A stretch of DNA of 64,000 bases from Methylobacterium sp. C25. Lineage in GTDB: Bacteria > Pseudomonadota > Alphaproteobacteria > Rhizobiales > Beijerinckiaceae. Of this stretch, positions 8,590 through 19,046 are shown piece after piece. Position 1 is the first letter of the stretch. Every line of letters begins with the position of its first letter. The DNA lies in assembly GCF_021352225.1 (NCBI RefSeq), contig NZ_JAAUVI010000005.1, forward strand, positions 214,687 through 278,686, written 5' to 3'. The position numbers were made by a program, and so were the translations under genes. The notes below the pieces were generated by a model that saw only the letters and a program-made list of their open reading frames with translations, ran no database searches and had not been told where the DNA came from.

Positions 8590-9995
8590 GTCTGCGCCCT
8601 CGCGGTTGCCGCAGGAATGCCGGTTGAAGAAATTTCCGGGGCCTCGACAGGGTTCCCTGCGCCCGTCGCTGCGCTGGCCTTGGCCCGCTCGGGTACGCGT
8701 CCCACCGCGAAGCAAAGCGCCACGACCGGGATGCCGACAGCAGCCGTCATCGTGAAGAAGGCCGGGTAGCCGTAGGCAGCAACCACGAATCCGGACAGGC
8801 CCGCGACGAGCTTGCCCGGCAGAGCATAGAGTGAGGAGAACAGCGCGTATTGCGTGGCCGCATAGCCAGGCGTCGTCAGGCTCGACATGTACGTGATGAG
8901 CGCAATGCCGGCAAAGGAGCCGCACAGGCTCTCGATCGAAACGGTGATGGCGAGCCGCCACAGCTCGGGCTCTCCGGTGGAGAGCCAAGCCATCGAGAGA
9001 TGCGAGGCGGCGGCGATGAAGGCGCCGGTGACCAGCGCCGGGAACATGCCGAAGCGCGAGATTGCCCAGCCGCCCGCGAAGCCGCCCGCGATGCCCACCC
9101 AGATGCCGACGAGCTTCACGATGGTCGCGATCTGCGGCAGGTCGTAGCCGAGCTTGATGTAGAGAGGGTTCGCCATCACGCCGGAGATGAAGTCCGGCAT
9201 TCGATAGAGCGCGACGAGGAGCAGCACCGCGAACAGCGCGTTGCCCATCCGGCCGTGCAATTCGGTCAGCGGCTCGAAGACCGCGCGGCGCATGCGATCC
9301 ATCGGGCTCGCGCGGCCGGCGTCCTGCGGCTTTTCGCTGGTCTCGCGCTTCTGGTCGTAGCGACCGGCGAAGAGCGCGGCGATCAGGCCGATGCCCATCG
9401 AGGCCGCCATGATCAGATAGGCGAGCGTCCAGCCGCCATAAGCTGCGATGTAGAGAGCGCCGGCGCCCGCCAGGATCAGACCGAAGCGGTAGCCGAGGTT
9501 CGAGGTCGCGGCGAGGATACCCTGCATGTCGGTACCGGCCGCCTCGATGCGCCAGCCGTCGATGACCACGTCCTGTGTCGCCGCGCAGAAGGCGACGAGG
9601 AAGGCGCCGAGCCCGAGAAGCGCGAGGCTGTGCTCCGGATCGGAGAAAGCCATGAGGACGAGTGCAAGCGCTGTCGCGATCTGCGTCGCCACCATCCAGG
9701 CGCGTCGTCGTCCTAGCCAATTCGCCAGCACGGGCAGGTCGATCCGGTCGATGGTCGGCGCCCACAGGAACTTCAGCGAATACGGCATCGCGACGTAGCT
9801 GAATAATCCGATCGCCTTGATGTCGATCGACGATTGCGCGAGCCGCAGCGTGAAGGTGCCGAGCACGAGCAGAAGCGGCAGGCCCGAGGAGAAGCCGAGC
9901 GCTAGCATCTGGATGACGCGCGGATCCTCGAAGAGGTCGCGCATGCGGAATTTCCGGCCCTGGGGCTGGGTCGCGCCTGAACTCGTCGCGGCCAT
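8586..9995 (-). CDS. ampG: AmpG-like muropeptide permease (MFS)
   Basis: A 469-residue major-facilitator protein with about 12-14 hydrophobic segments. The N-terminal pattern RVIQMLALGFSSGLPLLLV and the following LKFLWAPTIDRID and AATQDVVIDGWRIE are characteristic of AmpG, which imports anhydro-muropeptides for cell-wall recycling. The start at 9995 is chosen because GAGGAG stands seven bases before the ATG. The 3' end is coupled to the EcsC-family gene. The substrate is assigned by family, not by direct evidence. Confidence 0.88.
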   Translation of the reverse strand: MAATSSGATQPQGRKFRMRDLFEDPRVIQMLALGFSSGLPLLLVLGTFTLRLAQSSIDIKAIGLFSYVAMPYSLKFLWAPTIDRIDLPVLANWLGRRRAWMVATQIATALALVLMAFSDPEHSLALLGLGAFLVAFCAATQDVVIDGWRIEAAGTDMQGILAATSNLGYRFGLILAGAGALYIAAYGGWTLAYLIMAASMGIGLIAALFAGRYDQKRETSEKPQDAGRASPMDRMRRAVFEPLTELHGRMGNALFAVLLLVALYRMPDFISGVMANPLYIKLGYDLPQIATIVKLVGIWVGIAGGFAGGWAISRFGMFPALVTGAFIAAASHLSMAWLSTGEPELWRLAITVSIESLCGSFAGIALITYMSSLTTPGYAATQYALFSSLYALPGKLVAGLSGFVVAAYGYPAFFTMTAAVGIPVVALCFAVGRVPERAKASAATGAGNPVEAPEISSTGIPAATARAQT

Positions 9996-10057
9996 GGGTC
10001 GAACTCCTCGCATTTGAGAGGGTCGTATCCGCAAGAATCGTGGCAGTCTTGCGCCGC

Positions 10058-12775
10058 TTACGCGTTGCGGGCGCGCTCTTTTTTCAGTCGGTAGAGCGCT
10101 TCGAGCGCTTCGCGCGGCGTCATCGCGTCGGGGTCGAGTTCGTCGACGAGGATGCCGATGCCGTCATCGACCACGATGGGCGGTGCGGGCTCGGCCGGCG
10201 GGGTGTCGGCGAAGCTCGCGAAGAGTGGCAGGTCCTCGATCCGCTTGCGGCTCGGCCGGTCGCGCTCGGAGGCTTCCAGCCCCTTCAGGATCGCCCCGGC
10301 ACGAGCAACCACGGGCTTCGGCAGTCCGGCGAGGCGAGCGACCTGCAGCCCGTAGGAGCGCTCGGCGACGCCAGGAACGACCTCGTGCAGGAAGACCACC
10401 TCGCCGCGATGCTCTGTGACACGCAGTGTAGCGTTGTCGAGCCGGGTCAGGCGCTGCGACAGCGCGGTCAACTCGTGAAAATGCGTGGCAAACAGCGCCC
10501 GGCAGCCATTGGTCTCGTGCAGATGCTCCAGGCAGGCCCAGGCGATGGACAGGCCGTCGAAGGTCGCGGTGCCCCGGCCGATCTCGTCGAGGACGACGAG
10601 GGAGCGCCGGGTCGCCTGGTTCAGGATCGCGGCGGTCTCGACCATCTCGACCATGAAGGTCGAGTGCCCGCGTGCGAGATCGTCCGCCGCGCCGACGCGG
10701 GAATACAGCCGGTCGACGAGCCCGAGATGCGCGGCGCGCGCCGGCACGAATGCGCCCATCTGCGCGAGCACGACGATCAGTGCGTTCTGGCGCAGGAAGG
10801 TGGACTTGCCGCCCATGTTCGGGCCGGTGACGAGGCGGATGCGGCCGCTTTCCTTGCCGGACAGGTCGCACTGGTTGGCGATGAAGGGCTCGCCGGAGCG
10901 GCGCAAGGCGGCTTCGACCACGGGATGGCGTCCGCCCTCGATAGTGAAGGCGACGCTCTCGTCGAGCCGGGGCCGAACCCAATCGAGTTCCACGGCGAGT
11001 TCCGCGTGGCTCGCGGCGACGTCGAGGTTTGCCAAGGCCTCGGCAACGCCGGCGACAACCTCGGTCTGGGCGAGCACAAGGCCGGCTAGACGTTCGAAAA
11101 CCTCGCCCTCAATGACGAGCACGCGGTCCGAGGCTCCGGCGATCTTCGATTCCAGCTCGCCCAACTCGACGCTGGTGAAGCGCATCGCGTCCACCATGGT
11201 CTGGCGGTGGATGAAGTCTTTCATCAAGCCCTTGAGGCAGGCCTCGCCCACCGCTTGCGGTACCTCGATGTAGAAGCCGAGCACGTTGTTATGCTTGATA
11301 CGGAGGGTCCGGCAGCCGGATTGCTCGGCGTAGCGGGCTTGCAACGCGGCGACCACCTTTCGGGAATCGCGGCCGAGCTCGCGGGCCTCGTCGATCTCGG
11401 CGTGATAGCCGGTGCGGACGAAATTGCCGTCGCGGCGGTTGAGCGGAAGCTCGTCGGACAACGCCGCCGCGAGTTCGGCGACGAGGCCGGTATCGACCCC
11501 GGCGAGATGCCCGCCAATCTCCTTCAGGAGACGCGGTGCCTCCTTGGCATCAGCGAGACGACCGGAGATCCGTGCTGCTGCGTCGAGGCCATCGCGCAGG
11601 GCCGCGAGATCGCGCGGGCCGGCCCGCCCGAGGCCGATTCTCAAGAGGGCCCGCGCGATGTCGGGGGCACTCGCCAGCACATCGCGCAGCGGGCCGCGCA
11701 GGCTCGGCTCGCCGACGAGATAGCCGACCGCGGCATGGCGGGCGCCGATGGCTTCGAGATCGGTCAGCGGTCCGGCGAGATGCTCGGCGAGCAGTCGGGC
11801 GCCACCGGCCGAGACGGTACGGTCGATCGTGTCGAGCAGGCTGCCTTTGCGCTCACCGGAAAGCGTGCGGGTCAATTCGAGATTGGCGCGTGTCGCCGCA
11901 TCGATCGACAGCGTCGCGCCGCTGGCCTCGCGGGTCGGGGCGGAGAGTGGCACGCGGGTGCCGATCTGCGTGCGCTCGATGTACAGCAGCGCCGCACCCG
12001 CCGCCGCGATCTCGGCGCGGCTGAACTGACCGAACCCGTCGAGGGTGGTGACGCCGAATTGTTCGCGGATGCGCCGTTCGGCCGAGGCTGGTTCCAGCTC
12101 GGCCTGAGCCAGCGGCACCACGGCAGCGGACGTGTCGCGCCAGAGCCGAGCCAGCGCCGGATCAGAGTGGATCGCCTCGGACAGCACGATTTCGCGCGGC
12201 TCGTAGCGGGCGATGGCTGCCGATAAGGCGCCGTCGGCGACTTCGCTCAGCGAGAAGCGCCCCGTCGAGATGTCGAGCGCGGCGAGGCCGTAGGCATGTG
12301 ACTGCTCTGAGACTTTGCGGCGGCCGATGGCGAGCAGCAGGTTGGCGCGGGCCGGGTCGAGCAGCCGGTCCTCGGTGATGGTGCCGGGCGTGACGAGGCG
12401 CTGCACTTCGCGCCGAACCACCGATTTCGGCCCGCGCTTCTTGGCCTCGGCCGGATCCTCGACCTGCTGGCAGACGGCAACACGGTGGCCGAGAGCGATC
12501 AGGCGGCTAAGATAGTCGTCGGCGCGCTCCACCGGCACGCCGCACATCGGGATCTCGGAGCCTGCATGCTTGCCGCGCTTGGTCAGCACGATCCCGAGGG
12601 CACGGGAGGCGATCTCGGCATCTTCGAAGAACAGCTCGAAGAAGTCGCCCATCCGGTAGAACAGCAGGCAGTCGGTATTGGCCGCCTTGATCTCCAGGTA
12701 TTGCGCCATCATCGGCGTCGCCCCGGCGCGGTCGAAGGAAATGGGCTCTTTCGCGGTCACGGGTTCGCGGCTCAT
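10058..12775 (-). CDS. mutS: DNA mismatch repair protein MutS
   Basis: A 905-residue mismatch-recognition ATPase. The N-terminal mismatch-binding region contains [15 protein letters not shown], with the Phe-x-Glu motif. The connector, lever and clamp regions follow. The ATPase has Walker [15 protein letters not shown] near residue 650, Walker [19 protein letters not shown] and the family end domain. The start at 12775 gives the usual [11 protein letters not shown] beginning before [10 protein letters not shown]. The gene is divergent from maeB with a 168-base gap, and the gap to ampG is only 62 bases. Confidence 0.97.
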   Translation of the reverse strand: MSREPVTAKEPISFDRAGATPMMAQYLEIKAANTDCLLFYRMGDFFELFFEDAEIASRALGIVLTKRGKHAGSEIPMCGVPVERADDYLSRLIALGHRVAVCQQVEDPAEAKKRGPKSVVRREVQRLVTPGTITEDRLLDPARANLLLAIGRRKVSEQSHAYGLAALDISTGRFSLSEVADGALSAAIARYEPREIVLSEAIHSDPALARLWRDTSAAVVPLAQAELEPASAERRIREQFGVTTLDGFGQFSRAEIAAAGAALLYIERTQIGTRVPLSAPTREASGATLSIDAATRANLELTRTLSGERKGSLLDTIDRTVSAGGARLLAEHLAGPLTDLEAIGARHAAVGYLVGEPSLRGPLRDVLASAPDIARALLRIGLGRAGPRDLAALRDGLDAAARISGRLADAKEAPRLLKEIGGHLAGVDTGLVAELAAALSDELPLNRRDGNFVRTGYHAEIDEARELGRDSRKVVAALQARYAEQSGCRTLRIKHNNVLGFYIEVPQAVGEACLKGLMKDFIHRQTMVDAMRFTSVELGELESKIAGASDRVLVIEGEVFERLAGLVLAQTEVVAGVAEALANLDVAASHAELAVELDWVRPRLDESVAFTIEGGRHPVVEAALRRSGEPFIANQCDLSGKESGRIRLVTGPNMGGKSTFLRQNALIVVLAQMGAFVPARAAHLGLVDRLYSRVGAADDLARGHSTFMVEMVETAAILNQATRRSLVVLDEIGRGTATFDGLSIAWACLEHLHETNGCRALFATHFHELTALSQRLTRLDNATLRVTEHRGEVVFLHEVVPGVAERSYGLQVARLAGLPKPVVARAGAILKGLEASERDRPSRKRIEDLPLFASFADTPPAEPAPPIVVDDGIGILVDELDPDAMTPREALEALYRLKKERARNA

Positions 12776-12943
12776 GCGGCGACGCTTAACAGAAGCAGCC
12801 CGCTGAATCAGGCGAGCGCCGAATCTCGCCTGGGGAAACGGCTCCGCTTTCTGCAACGCCGAGCTTCGGCTGCATCGCCCAAAGTCTTGGTTGAGCCCAC
12901 TGGCGGGCGGCAGTAGGCCACTGCCTCAAAAGAGGAAACGCCG

Positions 12944-15238
12944 ATGACCGACAGCACGCCCATCCAGCCACGCAAGCGTCCGACCTTCACGGAAGATGAG
13001 GCACTCACCTTCCATGCCGGTGATCGGCCCGGCAAGCTGGAGGTCATAGCCACGAAGCCGATGGCGACGCAGCGCGACCTTTCGCTCGCCTATTCGCCCG
13101 GTGTCGCCGTGCCGGTGCTCGCCATCGCCGAGGATTCGTCGAAGGCCTACGACTACACGGCCAAAGGCAACCTCGTCGGCGTGATCTCGAACGGCACGGC
13201 AATCCTCGGCCTTGGAAATCGCGGCGCGCTCGCCTCGAAGCCCGTGATGGAAGGCAAGGCGGTGCTATTCAAGCGTTTCGCCGATGTCGATGCCTTCGAT
13301 CTCGAAGTCGGCACCGAGGACCCGGACGAATTCATCAATGCGGTGCGCTACCTCGGGCCCACTTTCGGCGGGATCAACCTGGAGGACATCAAGGCCCCGG
13401 AATGCTTCATCATCGAGGCGCGCCTGCGCGAGCTGATGGACATCCCGGTCTTTCACGATGACCAGCACGGTACCGCGATCATCGCCGCGGCCGGCATTCT
13501 CAACGCGCTTCACCTGACGGGCCGCGACATCTCCAAGGCCACGCTCGTCGTGAATGGTGCGGGCGCGGCCGGCATCGCCTGCATCGAACTCCTGAAGGCC
13601 ATGGGATTCGGCCACCGGAACGTGATCCTCTGCGACACCAAGGGCGTCGTCTACGAAGGCCGTACCGAGGGCATGAACCAGTGGAAGTCGGCCCACGCAG
13701 TACCCACCGACAAGCGCACGCTGGCGCAGGCCATGGTGGGCGCAGACATCGTGTTCGGTCTCTCGGTGAAAGGCGCCTTCTCGGCCGAGATGATTGCATC
13801 GATGGCGCCAAACCCGATCATTTTCGCAATGGCGAACCCGGATCCGGAAATCACCGTCGAAGAGGTCGGGCAGATCCGCACCGACGCGATCGTCGCTACC
13901 GGCCGCTCGGATTATCCCAACCAGGTCAACAACGTCCTGGGCTTCCCCTACATCTTCCGCGGGGCGCTCGACGTGCGCGCCAGCGCGATCAACATGGAGA
14001 TGAAGATCGCGGCTGCCGAAGCCCTTGCGGCCCTAGCCCGCGAGGACGTGCCCGACGAGGTCGCAGCCGCGTACCAGGGCAGCCGACCGCGCTTCGGGCG
14101 CGAATACATCATCCCGGTGCCCTTCGATCCGCGCCTGATCCACACGGTGCCGCCGGCCGTCGCGAAGGCTGCGATGGACACGGGTGTCGCACGCAAGCCC
14201 ATCGAGGACATGGCGGCCTATCGCGATCGGCTCTCGGCCCGCCGTGACCCGGTGGCCGGCGTGCTCAACCGCGTCTTCGAGCGCGTGCGCAAGTTCCCCA
14301 AGCGCGTGGTCTTCGCGGAGGGCGAAGAAGAACTGGTCATCCGCGCCGCCGTCTCCTTTGCGAACCAGGGCCTGGGCACCGCGATCCTGGTCGGACGCGA
14401 GGACCGCGTGAAGGCGAATGCGGCGGCTGTCGGCATCGACCTGGAGAAGCGCGAGACCATCGAGATTCACAACGCTTCGCTGTCGACGCGAAACGACGAC
14501 TATGCCGGGCACCTCTACGCGCGCATGCAGCGTCAGGGGTTCCTGCTGCGCGATTGTCATCGTCTGATCAACCAGGACCGCAACGTCTTCGGCGCAACCA
14601 TGGTCGCGCTCGGCGATGCGGACGCCATGGTGACCGGCGCGACGCGCAACTACTCCCTCGCTCTCGAGGATGTCCGCCGCGTCATCGACGTGAAGCCCGG
14701 ACACAGGGTCATCGGCCTCTCGGCGGTGGTCGCGCGCGGCCGCACCGTGCTCGTCGCCGACACGGCCATCACCGAGATGCCGAATGCGCAGGAGATCGCC
14801 GAGATCGCCATTGAGGCTGCCGGTGCTGCGCGCAAGCTCGGCACCGAGCCGCGCGTCGCCCTGCTCTCCTTCTCGACCTTCGGGCATCCTAAGGGCGAGC
14901 GCATGGAGAAGGTGCGTGAGGCGGTGCGCATCCTCGACGGCATGAAGCTCGACTTCGCTTACGAGGGCGAGATGGCGGCCGACATCGCTCTCGATCACGA
15001 GCTGATGCAGCGCTACTATCCGTTCAGCCGTCTCAAGGAGCCAGCCAATGTGCTGGTGATGCCGGCTTTCCACTCGGCATCAATCTCCACCAAGATGCTG
15101 CAGGAACTCGGTGGTGCGATGGTGCTCGGCCCGATCCTGGTCGGGCTCGACAAGGCCGTGCAGATCGTGCCGCTCGGCGCGACCGATGCCGACCTCGTCA
15201 ACATGGCTGCGCTCGCCGCGTTCGATATCGGCGGCTGA
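12944..15238 (+). CDS. maeB: NADP-dependent malic enzyme with phosphotransacetylase-like C-terminal domain
   Basis: A 764-residue hybrid protein. The N-terminal half is a malic enzyme that converts malate to pyruvate and CO2: [24 protein letters not shown] (metal site) and the dinucleotide motif [16 protein letters not shown] are visible. From about residue 430 a phosphotransacetylase-like domain follows ([16 protein letters not shown], then [16 protein letters not shown]). In characterised MaeB proteins this domain lacks transacetylase activity and binds acetyl-CoA as an allosteric effector. GAGGAAACGCC precedes the ATG. The length is standard. Confidence 0.96.
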   Translation: MTDSTPIQPRKRPTFTEDEALTFHAGDRPGKLEVIATKPMATQRDLSLAYSPGVAVPVLAIAEDSSKAYDYTAKGNLVGVISNGTAILGLGNRGALASKPVMEGKAVLFKRFADVDAFDLEVGTEDPDEFINAVRYLGPTFGGINLEDIKAPECFIIEARLRELMDIPVFHDDQHGTAIIAAAGILNALHLTGRDISKATLVVNGAGAAGIACIELLKAMGFGHRNVILCDTKGVVYEGRTEGMNQWKSAHAVPTDKRTLAQAMVGADIVFGLSVKGAFSAEMIASMAPNPIIFAMANPDPEITVEEVGQIRTDAIVATGRSDYPNQVNNVLGFPYIFRGALDVRASAINMEMKIAAAEALAALAREDVPDEVAAAYQGSRPRFGREYIIPVPFDPRLIHTVPPAVAKAAMDTGVARKPIEDMAAYRDRLSARRDPVAGVLNRVFERVRKFPKRVVFAEGEEELVIRAAVSFANQGLGTAILVGREDRVKANAAAVGIDLEKRETIEIHNASLSTRNDDYAGHLYARMQRQGFLLRDCHRLINQDRNVFGATMVALGDADAMVTGATRNYSLALEDVRRVIDVKPGHRVIGLSAVVARGRTVLVADTAITEMPNAQEIAEIAIEAAGAARKLGTEPRVALLSFSTFGHPKGERMEKVREAVRILDGMKLDFAYEGEMAADIALDHELMQRYYPFSRLKEPANVLVMPAFHSASISTKMLQELGGAMVLGPILVGLDKAVQIVPLGATDADLVNMAALAAFDIGG

Positions 15239-15344
15239 GGCGCCTTCAATCAGGAAACAGCCGATCCGCGCGAGGGGGCGGTGCGCGGACCGGCCGTCCA
15301 TCGAGCGGCCCGGATGGGCCGCGCGATCGGAATGAACTGCAGGG

Positions 15345-16922
15345 TCAGTGGGCTTCCACCGGGGCCGAGGCCCCTTGCGGTTTCTTCAGGATGGCGACCA
15401 CCGCCAGGCTGAGCACGAGGCTGACGCCGACGAGCCAGAAGCCGTCGGCATAGGCCATGACGTAGGCCTCTCGACGCACTTGCTGTGCCAGCATGCCGAC
15501 GGCCGCGCCCTTCGCGGCGATCGGATCGATGATCCGCCCATGCAGGCCGGCGGCGAGCGCCGCGAGGTGCTCCTGCGTGCGGGTGGCATTCACGGTAATG
15601 GCCTCGGCAAGCACCGAGAAATGCATATGCTCGCGCCGGTCGATCATGGTCGACAGCATCGCAATGCCGATCGAGCCGCCGAGATTGCGCATCATGTTGG
15701 ACAGCGCCGAGGCATCGGCCGTGTCGCGGGGCCCGAGGCCCACAGTCGAGAGCTGCGAGAGCGGGATCGTGAAGAGCGGCTGGCCGATGGCGCGCATCAG
15801 CTGCGGCAGGATCAACTGGTCGACCCCGACATCGTGCGTCAGCCCGACATTGATCCAGCAGCTCGCGATGAAGAACAGCGTTCCGACGATCACGAGCAGG
15901 CGCGCATCGAAGGCGCGCATGATCAGCGGCATCATCGGGAAGAGCAGCAGTTGCGGCAGGCCCGACCACATCACGACGTAGCCGATCTGCTGGGCATTGT
16001 AGCCCTGGATCTGCGCGCAATAGACGGGGATGATGTAGATGGAGCCGAAGGAAACCGCGCCGAGCACAGTCATCAGCACGCAGGCCCCGCCCACCGAGCG
16101 GTTCGCGAGCACCCGCAGGTTGATGAAGGGCCGCTCCGCCATCAGCTCGCGGATGATGAAGCCGACGATGCCGGCGGCTGCCAGCAGGCTCGCTTTCACG
16201 ATGACCGGCGAGCCGAACCAGTCCTTCCGCTGACCCTCCTCCAGCACGAAGGTCAGCGCCGGCAGGCCGGTGGCCATGAGGCCGATGCCGATCCAGTCGC
16301 CCTTCAGGAGCTCGCTCCAGCGGGCGGGGACGCTGTCGAAGGCGCCGAGTTGGATCGCCGCGGCGAGCGGGCCGAAGATCAGGTTCAGGTAGAAGATGTA
16401 GTGCCAGGACAGGTTGTCGGTGAGCCAGCCGCCCACCGTCGGGCCGATGGCCGGCGCGAAGGTCGCGGTCAGGCCGAACAGCGCGATGCCGATCGGCTGT
16501 TGGCTCTTCGAGAGCCGGGTACGCACGATGACGATGGCCGTGGGGATCAGGACGCCGCCGGTGAAGCCCTGGCCGGCGCGAAAAAGAATCATCTGGCTGA
16601 GTGACGTCGAGAGCGCGCAGGCGAGCGAGAAGCCGGTGAACAGCATCGTGTTCACGGCGAGGTATCGGCGCAGCCCGATCACCGAGGAGAGCCAGCCGGT
16701 GAGCGGTATCACGATGATCTCTGCCATCAGGTAGGCGGTCGAGATCCAGCTCCCTTCCTCGGTCGAGGCACCGAGCGCGCCCTGGATGTCGGACAGTGAG
16801 GCATTGGTGATCTGGATGTCGAGAATCGCTGTGAAGGCGCCGAGGATGGCGCCGAACACAGCCAGCCAGTCGCGGGCGGAAGCTCGTTCCGGCGCGACGA
16901 TGGCCGTCGCGGCGGCGCTCAT
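15345..16922 (-). CDS. emrB: EmrB-type multidrug efflux MFS transporter (DHA2 family)
   Basis: A 525-residue, 14-helix DHA2 drug:proton antiporter. Visible markers are TAILDIQITNASLSDIQGALG in helix 1, the loop-2 motif LSSVIGLRRYLAVNTMLF, the RAGQGFTGGVLIPTA segment and AIGPTVGGWLTDNLSWHYIF (motif C). It should pump hydrophobic compounds across the inner membrane and on through an outer-membrane channel with EmrA. The start overlaps the emrA stop (ATGA), so it is the second gene of the operon. Substrates cannot be read from the sequence. Confidence 0.93.
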   Translation of the reverse strand: MSAAATAIVAPERASARDWLAVFGAILGAFTAILDIQITNASLSDIQGALGASTEEGSWISTAYLMAEIIVIPLTGWLSSVIGLRRYLAVNTMLFTGFSLACALSTSLSQMILFRAGQGFTGGVLIPTAIVIVRTRLSKSQQPIGIALFGLTATFAPAIGPTVGGWLTDNLSWHYIFYLNLIFGPLAAAIQLGAFDSVPARWSELLKGDWIGIGLMATGLPALTFVLEEGQRKDWFGSPVIVKASLLAAAGIVGFIIRELMAERPFINLRVLANRSVGGACVLMTVLGAVSFGSIYIIPVYCAQIQGYNAQQIGYVVMWSGLPQLLLFPMMPLIMRAFDARLLVIVGTLFFIASCWINVGLTHDVGVDQLILPQLMRAIGQPLFTIPLSQLSTVGLGPRDTADASALSNMMRNLGGSIGIAMLSTMIDRREHMHFSVLAEAITVNATRTQEHLAALAAGLHGRIIDPIAAKGAAVGMLAQQVRREAYVMAYADGFWLVGVSLVLSLAVVAILKKPQGASAPVEAH

Positions 16923-18124
16923 CGCGGTAGCGCCTCGCTGACGAGGGCCGGAGCCGGTTTGGTGCGGCCGGATGCGACCGGCTCGATCGGGTCGAGCGTG
17001 TGCACGGTAGCCTCCACCGAGAGGCCGGGCCGCAGGCGGGAGAGCAGCGGATCGCCGGCGTCGAGGGCGATGCGTACGGGCACACGCTGCACGACCTTGG
17101 TGAAGTTGCCGGTGGCGTTCTCCGGGGGCAGCAGCGCGAATTGCGCGCCGGTGCCGGGAGAGAAGGATTGGATACGGCCGCCGAATTCGTGGTCGCCGAG
17201 TGCGTCCACCGTGAAGGTGACGCGCTGGCCCTCGACCATCTCGCCGGTCTGCGTCTCCTTGAAATTCGCGACCAGGTAGATGTCGCGGCCCATCGGCACG
17301 ACGGTGAGCAGCCCCGTCCCAGCGGACACGAATTGGCCGACACGCAGCGAACGGTCGCCGACCACACCGTCGATGGGCGCGGTGATCGTGGTGTAGGTGA
17401 GGTTGAGCTGCGCCTGCTCGACTTTGGCCTGCGCGCCTTCGAGAGTGGCCTTCATGCTGGCTTCGAGCGCCTTGAGGCTCTCGACCTGCTTGTTCGCGGA
17501 ATCGAGCGAGGCGTTGGCCTTGTCGTTCGCGGCCTTCTTCTGGCGCAGGTCCGAATCCGCCTGTTGCTGACGCTGCACCGTGCCGGAGCCGGTCTGCAGC
17601 AGATTTTGGTAGCGGGTGTATTCTTTGGAGGCGAAATCGAGCGCCGCGACGGTGTTGTCGACCTCGGCCTTGGCTGACTGGATCTGCGCCTGCTGCTGCA
17701 GGATGGCGGCGGCTGTTGCCAGCACCTGCGCGCGGCTCTTCTCGACATCGGCTTCGGCCTGCTTGAGCGCGACGCGGTACTCGCGATCGTCAAGGCGGGC
17801 GATGACGTCGCCGGGTTTCACCGGCTGGTTGTCGCCGACCATCACCTCGGCGACGTGGCCGGCGATGCGCGGGGCGACAGAGACCTTGTCCGCCTGCAGA
17901 TAAGCGTCCTCCGTCGTCTCCAGGAATCGGCCGATGGTCCACCAGTGCCAGCCATAACTCCCGCCACCACCGATGGCTGCCAGCAGGACAAGCATCAGCA
18001 CGAGGCGGCCCTTTCGACGCTTGCGCGCGGGAACTGTCGCCGGAACCGACGCGGTCCCCTGCATCGGCAAGGCCGGATCTGGCATGGCGGCGGTGGGGGG
18101 ATTATCGCTTGGACGGGGTTTCAT
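16919..18124 (-). CDS. emrA: EmrA/HlyD-type membrane fusion protein
   Basis: A 401-residue periplasmic adaptor. A cytoplasmic tail and one membrane helix (LVLMLVLLAAIGGGGSYGWHW, about residues 43-63) lead into the biotinyl-lipoyl-like hairpin (DKVSVAPRIAGHVAEVMVGD). A long coiled coil rich in Ala/Gln/Lys runs over about residues 110-215, and TYTTITAPIDGVVGDRSLRVG is the HlyD signature. It connects EmrB to an outer-membrane channel, which is not in this window. The start lies 20 bases from a perfect palindrome shared with the divergent tetR-type gene, so repression by that regulator is likely. Confidence 0.93.
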   Translation of the reverse strand: MKPRPSDNPPTAAMPDPALPMQGTASVPATVPARKRRKGRLVLMLVLLAAIGGGGSYGWHWWTIGRFLETTEDAYLQADKVSVAPRIAGHVAEVMVGDNQPVKPGDVIARLDDREYRVALKQAEADVEKSRAQVLATAAAILQQQAQIQSAKAEVDNTVAALDFASKEYTRYQNLLQTGSGTVQRQQQADSDLRQKKAANDKANASLDSANKQVESLKALEASMKATLEGAQAKVEQAQLNLTYTTITAPIDGVVGDRSLRVGQFVSAGTGLLTVVPMGRDIYLVANFKETQTGEMVEGQRVTFTVDALGDHEFGGRIQSFSPGTGAQFALLPPENATGNFTKVVQRVPVRIALDAGDPLLSRLRPGLSVEATVHTLDPIEPVASGRTKPAPALVSEALPR

Positions 18125-18143
18125 CGGCGCTGGGCATTAATGA

Positions 18144-18160
18144 AACGATACGGTATCGTT
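18144..18160. promoter_or_regulatory. 17-bp palindromic operator for the TetR-type regulator
   Basis: AACGATAC-G-GTATCGTT is a perfect 8+8 bp inverted repeat in the 78-base gap between emrA (-) and the TetR-family gene (+). Size, symmetry and position are those of a TetR-family operator controlling both directions. On the minus strand a weak TTGCAA-17-ATTAAT promoter would span it. Binding itself is inferred. Confidence 0.75.
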
Positions 18161-18202
18161 GCAATACGTCCGATCAGTTGAGCCTGCAAGGAGATTTTTA
18201 AA

Positions 18203-18886
18203 ATGGCGCAGTCGGCCACCGCCGATGCCAACGAGCCACCGAAGCGCGGAAGCGGCGGACGTCCCACCCGGGAGGAAGCGGCGCGTCGCGAGGCTCGAAT
18301 CGTCGAGGTGGCGACGCAGCTCTTCATGGAGCGAGGCTTCGACGCGACGTCGATCGACGCGGTCGCCGAGGCAGCGGGCGTGAGCAAGCCGACGCTCTAT
18401 GCGCGCTATCGCGACAAGCGGGCCCTGTTCGAAGCCGTCCTGGAAGAGCGCGTCCGTGAATGGCTCGCCCCCCTGACAGCCGCCGAAGCCGAGGCCCTGC
18501 AGGCCAAGCCGGGGGGCGCCGAAGCAGTGCTCGACGATCTCAGCCGCAGCCTGCTCGCGCGCTCGCAGGAGCCCGGCGCGGCTGCGCTCACACGCTGCAT
18601 CGCCGCGCAGGCCCTACAGTTTCCGGAGATGGCGAAGCTCGCCTACGAGGAAGGATGGCTGCGCGGCGTGCGCGCCGTCGGCCGCTTGCTGGACGTTCTC
18701 GCGGCCCAGGGACAGATCCAGGTCGACGATTCCGAGATCGCCGCCGATCTGTTTCTCAACCTGATCCTCGGCCGCTCTTCGAAACAGGCGCTCTACGGTA
18801 TCGCCTTCGATCCGAAGGCTCAGGAGAAGCGGCGGCGTGCAGCCGTGGCGCTTTTTCTGGCCGGTGTCAGGCCGCATCGCGGCTGA
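18203..18886 (+). CDS. TetR/AcrR family regulator of the emrAB operon
   Basis: A 227-residue repressor with an N-terminal TetR helix-turn-helix at about residues 30-80 (RIVEVATQLFMERGFDATSI, then VAEAAGVSKPTLYARYRDK). The C-terminal ligand and dimer domain is helical. AAGGAGA precedes the start after the usual gap. It is transcribed away from emrA-emrB, and a perfect 17-bp palindrome lies between them. Relief of repression by a pumped compound is the expected logic. The ligand is unknown. Confidence 0.93.
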   Translation: MAQSATADANEPPKRGSGGRPTREEAARREARIVEVATQLFMERGFDATSIDAVAEAAGVSKPTLYARYRDKRALFEAVLEERVREWLAPLTAAEAEALQAKPGGAEAVLDDLSRSLLARSQEPGAAALTRCIAAQALQFPEMAKLAYEEGWLRGVRAVGRLLDVLAAQGQIQVDDSEIAADLFLNLILGRSSKQALYGIAFDPKAQEKRRRAAVALFLAGVRPHRG

Positions 18887-19046
18887 GGGCGATCTGCCAG
18901 GTTCTCCACCCGGAAGTCGATGGCCACAGCTCCTTTCTCGCCTTCATGGCCAAGAGGGAGCTCGCGAAGTGCGGCAGAGTGATCGGCTTGGCGCCATCGG
19001 GCCCCTCTGTTGCGCCGGCCTCATTTCCGCGCCACGAGCGGCCGCG

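Noticed and set aside
15250..17367. Very long open frame on the same strand as emrAB in another frame (705 codons)
   Set aside because: It covers emrA and emrB in a shifted frame, is Arg/Pro/His-rich as expected for GC-rich shadow frames and matches no family, while emrA and emrB match theirs along the full length.
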